From positions 188,707 to 246,801 of the forward strand of contig JAJDCG010000002.1 of assembly GCA_029260965.1 (NCBI GenBank): a stretch of DNA of 58,095 nucleotides. The letters are read 5' to 3'. How positions within the stretch are numbered: position 1 is the stretch's first letter; each line of letters begins with the position of its first letter. The stretch is from Candidatus Levyibacteriota bacterium. GTDB lineage: Bacteria; Patescibacteriota; Microgenomatia; Levybacterales; UBA12049. The notes under the pieces are model-generated. The model was not told the origin of the DNA. It ran no database searches and saw nothing but the letters and a program-made list of their open reading frames with translations. This document shows positions 51,950 to 58,095 of the stretch, in pieces. A program made the position numbers and the translations under genes.

Positions 51950-51951
51950 AT

Positions 51952-53139
51952 TCAATCTCCTGCTAATTTTGCAAAACTATCGAGAAAAACATTATAATCA
52001 ATTATATCAATATCTCCATTATCATTGAGATCAACATTGAAATTGCCACTGCATCCTGTGATTAGACAGTCAAGTATTTCGGTTGTAAAATTTGCAACAT
52101 CATCCTGATCAAGTACATTATTGTTATCAGTATCTCCTGGCTTCAGTTCAACAATCGGTAGCTTATTGTCTTTTTTACTATCAAATTCCTGAAATTCAGG
52201 CACAACAAGGGTTAATAAGGTATTGTCACCTTTTATTTTAACAGAATAAACTCCACTTTGAAGCTCGCCCAAATTTATCAAACCACTAAAAAGATCTTTA
52301 CCATCATATTGTAAAAAATTGGTTCCACTTGCGCGGATATTATTTACTGAATCATAAACATCTACAGTTATTCTTCTTGATAAATTTTGTGGAGATTTGT
52401 TGCCAAACTGACCTATGCCTGGAAATCTTACGGATGCCCACACTCTTATATTATCTGTATTGATAATTGTCGGATTTGGAGTAAGATTGATTGTAGGTGA
52501 GATATTTATAGATGGAGATGGGTAATTTGTAACCGAGGGATTTATGGTTATCGTTGTTACTGGCGATACTGTAGGAGCTGGACTTTGGGTAGTTGATGAA
52601 GCAGCTCCAAGATCAAGCACCCAGTGAGATCCTTTATTTGAAACAGCAGCCTCAGTAATATTTGATTCCAACATATTTTTATTATGTTCTACTGAATTTT
52701 TCCACCAGTTAAAAGCATTTTGCGGATTATCACTACCTTTGTAAATATTTTCACCCCAAGCAATATACGCATAGCCACAGTCGCTATATCTCACAGGTAC
52801 ATTCCTCCCAAGTGAGTCAGCATGGCTAAATCTATTATTAGAAAGCATGTCCTGTACCATCCAGGCTGAAGAGTTTTTTAACTTCTCAGACCACAGCAAC
52901 GGTAATAGTTCATTGTCTACTCTATATTTATTAACCAGATCGAACAATTCTTTATCTTTATCTGTTTTAACTAAGTCGTTATCCGCTACGCTACATTCGT
53001 TTGCGCTTGCACGGGACCTGGGGTCCTGCCTATTATTGAGGGTTGATACCGATAAAAAAACAGCGACAAATAATAAAAAAAGGGCAAAAAAAGGAAAAAG
53101 AAGATGTGATTTGTTATTGTAGATTTCTTTGTCTATCAT
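51952..53139 (-). CDS. CAP/SCP domain surface protein with dockerin-like tail
   Basis: 395 aa. N-terminal TM (about 12-32), CAP domain (about 60-180; 'LFDLVNKYRVDNELLPLLWSEKLKNSSAWM', 'FSHADSLG', 'WGENIYKG', 'WWKNSVEHNKNML') with the His/Glu residues of the family, a Thr/Pro linker, then the same C-terminal module as the neighbouring CHRD protein ('YDGKDLFSGLINLGELQSGVYSVKIKG') and two EF-hand-like dockerin loops ('DTDNNNVLDQDDV', 'DLNDNGDIDIIDYNVFL'). First gene of a two-gene operon. Calcium-dependent docking at the surface is inferred. Confidence 0.87.
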   Translation of the reverse strand: MIDKEIYNNKSHLLFPFFALFLLFVAVFLSVSTLNNRQDPRSRASANECSVADNDLVKTDKDKELFDLVNKYRVDNELLPLLWSEKLKNSSAWMVQDMLSNNRFSHADSLGRNVPVRYSDCGYAYIAWGENIYKGSDNPQNAFNWWKNSVEHNKNMLESNITEAAVSNKGSHWVLDLGAASSTTQSPAPTVSPVTTITINPSVTNYPSPSINISPTINLTPNPTIINTDNIRVWASVRFPGIGQFGNKSPQNLSRRITVDVYDSVNNIRASGTNFLQYDGKDLFSGLINLGELQSGVYSVKIKGDNTLLTLVVPEFQEFDSKKDNKLPIVELKPGDTDNNNVLDQDDVANFTTEILDCLITGCSGNFNVDLNDNGDIDIIDYNVFLDSFAKLAGD

Positions 53140-53193
53140 TTAGCTTCAGGCACTATATTGATAGTATCTCTTTTAACAAAAGTAATCAAGAAG

Positions 53194-53267
53194 TGACCCG
53201 TATGGGAGTCGAACCCATGATTTCGGGGATGAAAGCCCCGCGTCCTAGACCACTAGACGAACGGGCC
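53194..53267 (-). tRNA. tRNA-Glu (TTC)
   Basis: 74 nt cloverleaf: acceptor GGCCCGT/ACGGGTC, anticodon loop CTTTCAT, T-loop TTCGACT, discriminator A, no encoded CCA. Confidence 0.95.
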
Positions 53268-53286
53268 AAAAGATCACGAAAGGCAA

Positions 53287-53324
53287 CCAAAATGGCGCCA
53301 TAACGTTATTATAGCGCCATTTGG
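53287..53324 (-). terminator. Terminator of the channel-like gene
   Basis: CCAAAATGGCGC (53287-53298) pairs with GCGCCATTTGG (53314-53324), one bulge, with inner palindrome TAACGTTA. On the minus strand the stem runs into TTTTGG. Confidence 0.65.
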
Positions 53325-53358
53325 TCTCGTATTCAACAAGCTCTATGAGCCATTGACA

Positions 53359-54021
53359 TTACTTGAGTTTTTTACGTGCCTCATCTACCACTGTTTTAGC
53401 TGCACTTTGGCCTCCTAGACCAAAAGCAATTCCGCCAGCTAGAGCAATCATAGCAACAAAACCAGTAAAGAGAATTCTAACTAGGTCTTGTGCAACTCCG
53501 AGCTGATTAAGAACAGCAAGCAAAACAAAGATTGTAATTGCAACCCTCGTCACAGATGCCATAGTCGATGATGCATCAGACGAAAGATCTCTTGTTGATG
53601 CAAGCACCAGGTTTGATCCAAGTCTTGCGAAAACTAATCCAACCAATCCGATTATTGCTGCTACAAAGACGTTTGGTAAATAGAGAAGGAAAGTATTAAG
53701 AACTGACGTAATCTGAGGAAGTCCCCAGACGTCCGCTGTTGGAATAAGAAATAAAATAAGTACAAACCAGCGGGCTATTTCCGCTAGAATATTTGTCCAA
53801 CTAAACTCTCCTTTTGCTTCAGGAACGCCGTATTTCTTCAAATATGCTTCGACTTTGAGCATTTTCAAAAGCTCAACTAGCACGCGTCTTACGATAGATG
53901 CAAGTATTACTCCTATCAAAAAGATCACGAGTCCTATTAAAAAATTAGGAAGAAATGCTGCAGCTCCAGCAACTCCTGCGTTCAGAGATTGTAGAAATGT
54001 GTTTGCGATATTTGGTGTCAT
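53359..54021 (-). CDS. TM-helix-repeat (MscS-related) membrane protein
   Basis: 220 aa from the ATG at 54021, fixed by a perfect Shine-Dalgarno. Five helices in two similar halves: 'LPNFLIGLVIFLIGVILASIVRRVLVELLK' and 'LPNVFVAAIIGLVGLVFARLGSNLVLAS', then 'AGGIAFGLGGQSAAKTVVDE', which resembles the pore helix of MscS. It lacks the soluble MscS vestibule. This is the conserved-TM-helix family (PF05552), possibly a small mechanosensitive or ion channel; activity is inferred. Followed by an intrinsic terminator. Confidence 0.88.
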   Translation of the reverse strand: MTPNIANTFLQSLNAGVAGAAAFLPNFLIGLVIFLIGVILASIVRRVLVELLKMLKVEAYLKKYGVPEAKGEFSWTNILAEIARWFVLILFLIPTADVWGLPQITSVLNTFLLYLPNVFVAAIIGLVGLVFARLGSNLVLASTRDLSSDASSTMASVTRVAITIFVLLAVLNQLGVAQDLVRILFTGFVAMIALAGGIAFGLGGQSAAKTVVDEARKKLK

Positions 54022-54024
54022 ATT

Positions 54025-54036
54025 ATCACCTCCTTT
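54025..54036 (-). promoter_or_regulatory. Strong Shine-Dalgarno of the channel-like gene
   Basis: AAAGGAGGTGAT on the minus strand, 7 nt from AGGAGG to the ATG at 54021. Decides the start over a longer in-frame ATG at 54051. Confidence 0.8.
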
Positions 54037-54123
54037 CTGCATTAAAATCAATAAAGATATTATCTTTTCAACCTAAACAACATATCGCGGTGTTAAGAAA
54101 AGTATTGCACTTATCCCATTTGC

Positions 54124-54153
54124 TTGTCAATAGGGCATATAGCTTGGTATAAT
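54124..54153 (+). promoter_or_regulatory. Promoter of tRNA-Lys (TTT)
   Basis: TTGTCA (54124-54129), 18-nt spacer, TATAAT (54148-54153), 15 nt before the tRNA. Confidence 0.65.
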
Positions 54154-54168
54154 CATGTTTATGTCAAG

Positions 54169-54240
54169 GGGCCGGTAGCTCAGCGGTAGAGCAGGAGCCT
54201 TTTAAGCTCTTGGTCGCGGGTTCGATCCCCGCCCGGCTCA
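54169..54240 (+). tRNA. tRNA-Lys (TTT)
   Basis: 72 nt cloverleaf: acceptor GGGCCGG/CCGGCTC, anticodon loop CTTTTAA, T-loop TTCGATC, discriminator A, no encoded CCA. Shares its acceptor stem with tRNA-Lys (CTT) at 40532. Confidence 0.95.
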
Positions 54241-54259
54241 CTGAAAAGTAAATTGAGGA

Positions 54260-55141
54260 TTATTTTGCAGCTTCTTTACCAATCACTACCACTATATCTG
54301 CTTCGTCGCTTGCGACTTTCAAACCCTTACTAACTACATAATATTTTTCTAGTTCACTCCTTAATTTCTTGATGTATTCTTGATCAGCATCTTTTTTTAC
54401 AGAAATCTCTGTTTCCTCATAATCATCACGCTCAGCATTTCCTACATCTCCTACTCTAAAGCCAACCTCCTCAAGACTCTCTTGCAATTCAGCTGCAGCC
54501 CCCCTGACCCCACTTCCGTTCAAAATATCTACGCTGTACGAGGATAAATCAACTGGTTTAGGAGTTGGTTTTTCTTCTTTTATCTCTGCAGTCGGAGTAG
54601 GACTATTGATAAATTGCGGAATGGAAAAACTAAAGTCTTTTGACATAAAAAAAACATAACCTGCAAATATCAATACGCTTATCAGGAATGTAGATAAGGC
54701 AACTTTTATAAAATACCCCAACATTCCTTTCCTTGGCTGATCATACTCCTCAGGAGGTTTACTAAATGAGTCCCCTTCATTTTCTGCTGCCTCGGATGCA
54801 GTTATTCCACTGTAGTCTTCATCAATTTTTTCTTTTTCTTCATCCTCCACTATCTCACTTTTTGATTTTTTCAAATCTTCTTCGTCACTATCTTTATCAA
54901 AAATTTCTGCCACACCAACTTCTGAAACACTCATGACACTTGATGCGCCAGTCTCGTGATCTTTATCAATTATTTTTCCAGATTCTTTTGGGTGTTTTTC
55001 TTTTGCAGTTTTCTCAGGCTGTTTTTCTTCTTTCTTAGAAGAAGCCTGTTTTTTATCAAGCTTTTTTGTAGATTTTTTTTCTTGCTCTTCCTTGGCTTTT
55101 TCACCAAACTTTACTGGTTTTGCACGTTTTCTACTTTGCAT
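54260..55141 (-). CDS. Single-pass membrane protein with LytR_C domain
   Basis: 293 aa. A long, highly charged Lys/Glu cytoplasmic N-terminus (about 1-135), one TM helix (about 145-167), a Pro linker, then the LytR_C domain (about 200-290; 'YSVDILNGSGVRGAAAELQESLEEVGFRV', 'EISVKKDADQEYIKKLRSELEKYY', 'ADIVVVIGK'). LytR_C usually trails LytR-CpsA-Psr phosphotransferases, but that catalytic domain is absent. Probably a cell-wall-facing binding protein. CATAAT lies 8 nt before the ATG. Confidence 0.85.
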   Translation of the reverse strand: MQSRKRAKPVKFGEKAKEEQEKKSTKKLDKKQASSKKEEKQPEKTAKEKHPKESGKIIDKDHETGASSVMSVSEVGVAEIFDKDSDEEDLKKSKSEIVEDEEKEKIDEDYSGITASEAAENEGDSFSKPPEEYDQPRKGMLGYFIKVALSTFLISVLIFAGYVFFMSKDFSFSIPQFINSPTPTAEIKEEKPTPKPVDLSSYSVDILNGSGVRGAAAELQESLEEVGFRVGDVGNAERDDYEETEISVKKDADQEYIKKLRSELEKYYVVSKGLKVASDEADIVVVIGKEAAK

Positions 55142-55222
55142 AGGACAGGATTATGTTCTATTTCTATTTTAAGAAGAATCCTGCATAGTTGTCAACTATA
55201 CTGAGTCATTTTAAATACTTTC

Positions 55223-55251
55223 TTGTCAAGTTGCTACGAAAAAAGTATTAT
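55223..55251 (+). promoter_or_regulatory. Promoter of the 55258 gene
   Basis: TTGTCA (55223-55228), 17-nt spacer, TATTAT (55246-55251), 6 nt to the ATG. Confidence 0.65.
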
Positions 55252-55257
55252 TGAGCT

Positions 55258-55602
55258 ATGGACAATAAATACGGAGGTGTTATCTGGACAAACCACGCTC
55301 TTGATAGACTTGCCGAACGCGGACTTACTCAGTCTATAGCACTTCATGCTTTTAACAGACCAGACGAAGAAGAAACAGGAGACAATGGAAGCATGAAATA
55401 CAAAAAACAAATCGGTGGCTCTCTGGTTAGTATTGTTGCTAAAAAAAATGAAAGAAGTGAGTGGGTAATACTTTCAACATGGGCCAATCCTCCTATCCCA
55501 GGCAGTCGTGATGCACGCTATAAAAAATCATTAAAAGAATACAACAAAGCGTCAAATTTAGGAAAATTTTGGTTTACCCTCAAACGTCAATTAGGTTTTT
55601 AA
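55258..55602 (+). CDS. DUF4258-like small protein
   Basis: 114 aa. 'WTNHALDRLAERGLTQSIALHAFNRPDEEE' followed by 'YKKQIGGSLVSIVAKKNERSEWVILSTW' fits DUF4258, a family related in fold to RelE-like or ribonuclease-type small proteins and often found in toxin loci. No antitoxin partner is adjacent, so a toxin role is not supported here. Leaderless-type start. Confidence 0.75.
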   Translation: MDNKYGGVIWTNHALDRLAERGLTQSIALHAFNRPDEEETGDNGSMKYKKQIGGSLVSIVAKKNERSEWVILSTWANPPIPGSRDARYKKSLKEYNKASNLGKFWFTLKRQLGF

Positions 55603-55633
55603 CAATTTCAAAGAGTGTTATAATGAACTCTCT

Positions 55634-56791
55634 ATGAAAAAGTTATTTACAATCTTTTTTTTGTTGATAAGCCTCTTTGTGTATAAAAATCCTATTACTG
55701 CACACGCTGTAGATAATCCTCTGCTGCTTCCAAATAATAAGATGGGGATACATATACTTTTTGATCACGAACTCGAAAATGCTGCTGAATTGGTGAATTC
55801 CAATGGAGGCAAATGGGGATATGTCCTAATCCCTATCCAGTCTGGTGATAAGGATCTAGTCAGATGGCAAAAATTTATGGATCAAGCAAAGAAGAACCAT
55901 GTAATCCCTATTATCAGGCTCTCTACAGAAGGTGATTACTTCAATAGTAAAGTCTGGCGCAAACCAGATGAAAATGACATAATTGATTTTGCAAACTTTC
56001 TTGATTCTCTTGAATGGCCAGTTAAAAATAGATACATAATAGTTTTTAATGAGGTAAACAGAGGAGATGAATGGGGAGGGGCTGCAAATCCAGCAGAATA
56101 CGCAAATCTACTCAGTTTTGCCGTTACGGTATTCAAATCAAAAAGTCCTGATTTTTTTATAATCTCTGCAGGACTTGACAATGCTGCGCCAAATCAAGAA
56201 TTTGAATATATAAATCAGTACAGCTATATCCGTCATCTGAACAACGCAGTACCTGGTATTTTTAATCAAATAGACGGTATGGCAAGTCACTCATATCCAA
56301 ATCCAGGATTTTCTCAACCACCCAGCAATACGAGCCCTACTGGTACTGGGAGTTTTATTTTTGAAAGACAACTAATTGAATATCTTTCTGGAAAAAGGCT
56401 GCCTGTATTTATAACCGAAACAGGATGGTCTTCAGACGCACTCCCCTTCTCAACTATAAACTCGTACTATAATGCAGCACTTACCCAGGTGTGGAACGAT
56501 CCTGGAATCGTAGCAATTGCACCATTTGTGCTCCAGGGTTCAGGTGGTCCATTTAACAAATTTTCTTTTCTTGATGAGAATGGTAATCCATTAGAACCAT
56601 ATAATTTATGGAAAAACTTTCCAAAAAATTTAGGAAAACCTAGTTCTCCTGCTAAAATTCTTGCTGCTGAAACAACTACAAAAACCACTGCAATACCAAA
56701 GATAGATTTTAAAGATGAAAAAAAATCTGATGAACAAAATTTATCACCAAAATCAGTTGGATTTATTTTTAAATGGCTGTTGGGTATATAA
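55634..56791 (+). CDS. Secreted clan GH-A glycoside hydrolase-like protein
   Basis: 385 aa. Signal peptide (1-25, 'ITAHAVD'). A TIM-barrel with 'FNEVNRG' (Glu140, acid/base position) and 'ITETGWSS' (Glu262, nucleophile position), the spacing expected for clan GH-A. Supporting motifs are 'IPIIRLSTEG' and 'DGMASHSYPNPG'. After about 345 comes a polar tail and a short hydrophobic end ('VGFIFKWLLGI') that may tether it. Substrate unknown; CPR genomes often carry such enzymes for external glycans. TATAAT lies 9 nt before the ATG. Confidence 0.82.
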   Translation: MKKLFTIFFLLISLFVYKNPITAHAVDNPLLLPNNKMGIHILFDHELENAAELVNSNGGKWGYVLIPIQSGDKDLVRWQKFMDQAKKNHVIPIIRLSTEGDYFNSKVWRKPDENDIIDFANFLDSLEWPVKNRYIIVFNEVNRGDEWGGAANPAEYANLLSFAVTVFKSKSPDFFIISAGLDNAAPNQEFEYINQYSYIRHLNNAVPGIFNQIDGMASHSYPNPGFSQPPSNTSPTGTGSFIFERQLIEYLSGKRLPVFITETGWSSDALPFSTINSYYNAALTQVWNDPGIVAIAPFVLQGSGGPFNKFSFLDENGNPLEPYNLWKNFPKNLGKPSSPAKILAAETTTKTTAIPKIDFKDEKKSDEQNLSPKSVGFIFKWLLGI

Positions 56792-56795
56792 ATTT

Positions 56796-57182
56796 ATGGA
56801 ATGGGATGATGCAAAAGACATAAAGAAAGATTTGAAAGAAATTCTCAGAGTAATTGACATGCCTCACATACAGATTTCCAAAATCTATTGCTATAGAACA
56901 ACAGGATCTAAAGTCAGGGCATACGCACGCACCTGGGCCTTTCCCAAGATCTTTCAAAGAGCACTGGGCATAGAACCAGCATATGTAATTGAGATACTTT
57001 CCAAGCACTACGACAAGCTGGATGATGATAATAAAAAAAGAGTACTTATTCACGAACTACTACATATTCCCAAAAACTTTTCAGGTGCGCTTCTCGCCCA
57101 CCGCGGTAAATCAAGAAATATTCACAAAATGACAAATGAGCTATTCAAAGAATACAAAAAAAATATTAAAATAAATCAATAA
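56796..57182 (+). CDS. Putative metallopeptidase (HExxH, phage-metallopeptidase-like)
   Basis: 128 aa from the ATG at 56796; longer in-frame starts overlap the glycosidase. 'IHELLHIPKNFSGALLAHRG' gives the HExxH zinc motif (HELLH) followed by a conserved His about 12 residues later, as in the PF18894-type family of phage and bacterial genomes. 'SKIYCYRTTGSKVRAYARTWAFPKIFQRALG' and 'AYVIEILSKHYDKL' also fit that family. Cytoplasmic, no signal peptide. The start is 4 nt after the upstream stop, so it is in an operon. Confidence 0.82.
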   Translation: MEWDDAKDIKKDLKEILRVIDMPHIQISKIYCYRTTGSKVRAYARTWAFPKIFQRALGIEPAYVIEILSKHYDKLDDDNKKRVLIHELLHIPKNFSGALLAHRGKSRNIHKMTNELFKEYKKNIKINQ

Positions 57183-57242
57183 CAAATCATCTAATTTCAA
57201 ATTAACTAATTATTTGTTAAATTGGCTGATTAGATAATTTTT

Positions 57243-57932
57243 ATGATCACTATTATTCACGGTACAGATAATGTCACATCAAGAAGATACTTTTTTGATC
57301 TCAAAGAAAAAAGTTCTGATGCTGAAATCTATCAAGGAGACAAAATAACCATTACTGATCTTATTCAGATTTTAGATGGAGGAGGGCTTTTTTCCGACAT
57401 CAAAACAATTTTTATTGAAAATTTATTTGGCAAAAGAAAATCTGATTCTGAAATAAAAGAGATAATAAGGATTCTGAATAAAAATTCAGAAAATTGTGAT
57501 ATATTTATTTGGGAATCAAAAGAGCTAACCAAAGTTCAGACAGTAAAGCTAAAAGATGCAGTTGTCAAACCATTCAAGCTCCCCAACACTCTATTCACCT
57601 TGCTTGACAGTATAAAACCGAAAAATGGTAATAAGCTAGTTATGCTTTTCAATCAAACAGCTCAAGAAGCAGATCCCGAAATGATATTTTTTATGATAGT
57701 GAGACAGTTTCGCCTCATGCTTGCTGTGAGAGAGGCTGGAAGAGAGCAGGTAGATGAGCTCAAACGAATGAGTTGGCAAATGGGAAAACTAAAATCCCAG
57801 GCTTCCCTTTTTGATATCAAAGACTTAAAGAAACTTTATGCAGATTTGTTTGAGATCGAAAAAGCGCAAAAAACAGGAAATCTCTCAATGCCGATGAAAC
57901 AGACAATTGACATTTTTTTACTGTCGATTTAA
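57243..57932 (+). CDS. holA: DNA polymerase III subunit delta
   Basis: 229 aa, shorter than E. coli HolA (343), as usual in CPR. 'MITIIHGTDNVTSRRYFFDL' is the modified first strand, 'LIQILDGGGLFSDIKTIFIENLF' the typical delta 'LFS..k.ivi' segment, 'CDIFIWESKELTKVQTVKLKD' the second, and the C-terminal helices ('FMIVRQFRLMLAVREA', 'LKKLYADLFEIEKAQKTG') the collar domain. It opens the sliding clamp in the loader complex. The assignment rests on these patterns, with little catalytic signature to check. Confidence 0.85.
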   Translation: MITIIHGTDNVTSRRYFFDLKEKSSDAEIYQGDKITITDLIQILDGGGLFSDIKTIFIENLFGKRKSDSEIKEIIRILNKNSENCDIFIWESKELTKVQTVKLKDAVVKPFKLPNTLFTLLDSIKPKNGNKLVMLFNQTAQEADPEMIFFMIVRQFRLMLAVREAGREQVDELKRMSWQMGKLKSQASLFDIKDLKKLYADLFEIEKAQKTGNLSMPMKQTIDIFLLSI

Positions 57933-57944
57933 GATAAAGGAATA

Positions 57945-58095
57945 ATGCTATCTGCAATTGACCCCAAAATTTTTAAAGCCTATGATATACGAGCAATATA
58001 CCCCGATCAGATCAATGAAGAAAATATAGTTCCTATTATTCGAGCTATCTACAAATTCTTTCTTGAAAAAACAAATAAAAAGCACCTATCTGTAG
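57945..58095 (+). CDS. Phosphomannomutase/phosphoglucomutase (3' partial)
   Basis: Fifty codons are visible from the ATG at 57945, preceded by AAAGGA. 'DPKIFKAYDIRAIYPDQINEEN' is the N-terminal signature of alpha-D-phosphohexomutases of the ManB/AlgC group ('F..YDIRG'), with Ala where Gly is usual. The active-site Ser lies beyond the window. It interconverts hexose 1- and 6-phosphates for sugar-nucleotide synthesis. Confidence 0.85.
   Translation, partial: MLSAIDPKIFKAYDIRAIYPDQINEENIVPIIRAIYKFFLEKTNKKHLSV

Noticed and set aside
55258-55602. Orphan toxin of a toxin-antitoxin pair
   Set aside because: DUF4258-like, but no adjacent antitoxin-sized ORF or operator was seen.

Overview
The window reads as a chromosomal segment of a Candidate Phyla Radiation (Patescibacteria) bacterium, most likely a Microgenomates-type lineage. 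This is an inference from several things: AT-rich DNA; many small membrane and surface proteins of the kind common in that group (DUF2207, DUF2079, a LytR_C-domain protein, a GlsB-like protein, a TM-helix channel-like protein, dockerin-tailed surface proteins); tRNA genes without encoded CCA; and housekeeping genes scattered singly on both strands. TGA ends several genes, so the standard bacterial code applies. I see no rRNA, CRISPR array, transposase or integrase.

Layout. 0-9 kb: a serine hydrolase cut by the window edge, a Ca2+/cation antiporter, a PQQ-type sugar dehydrogenase, a DUF2207 membrane protein, a DEAD-box helicase and a membrane NqrB/RnfD-like domain fused to a ferredoxin reductase. 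9-18 kb: a predicted Zn protease, an RmlC-like epimerase, a CorC/HlyC protein, a Fur-ZIP metal operon with two palindromic operators, YibE/F, TypA, endonuclease III and a DsbA-like oxidoreductase, followed by a candidate small RNA. 18-29 kb: an EEP nuclease, D-Ala-D-Ala carboxypeptidase, MidA-like methyltransferase, four tRNAs, an AI-2E-type permease, a lone riboflavin kinase, a MacAB-like efflux operon, a RelE-type toxin-antitoxin pair and a YdeI-like protein. 29.7-33.9 kb: the most accessory-looking part. It holds a long non-coding tract, a giant repeat protein ending in a TIR domain, a broken HTH gene and tRNA-His, and an identical 13-bp palindrome lies at each end of the TIR gene. 34-40.6 kb: receiver protein, DNA polymerase IV, two tiny membrane proteins, an ATP-cone/Mrr nuclease, a fused 775-aa membrane protein, tRNAs and a coiled-coil repeat protein. 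41-50 kb: uvrA, a transglutaminase, uvrC, a solute-binding protein, secG, a four-helix membrane protein and DUF2130. 50-58 kb: two paralogous surface proteins (CHRD and CAP, each with a shared module plus dockerin), a channel-like protein, a LytR_C protein, a TIM-barrel glycosidase-like protein, a metallopeptidase, the DNA polymerase III delta subunit and the start of a phosphomannomutase.

Two translation-start styles recur. At least fourteen start codons lie only 6-7 nt after a TATAAT-like hexamer, so their mRNAs should be leaderless or nearly so. By contrast, four small or mid-sized membrane-protein genes (starts at 1929, 36087, 36343 and 54021) carry a long, nearly identical Shine-Dalgarno leader. 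Functional links in the window are modest: nucleotide excision repair (uvrA, uvrC), base excision repair (nth) and translesion synthesis (dinB); envelope and surface building; metal homeostasis (Fur-ZIP); and flavin use (riboflavin kinase, redox fusion).
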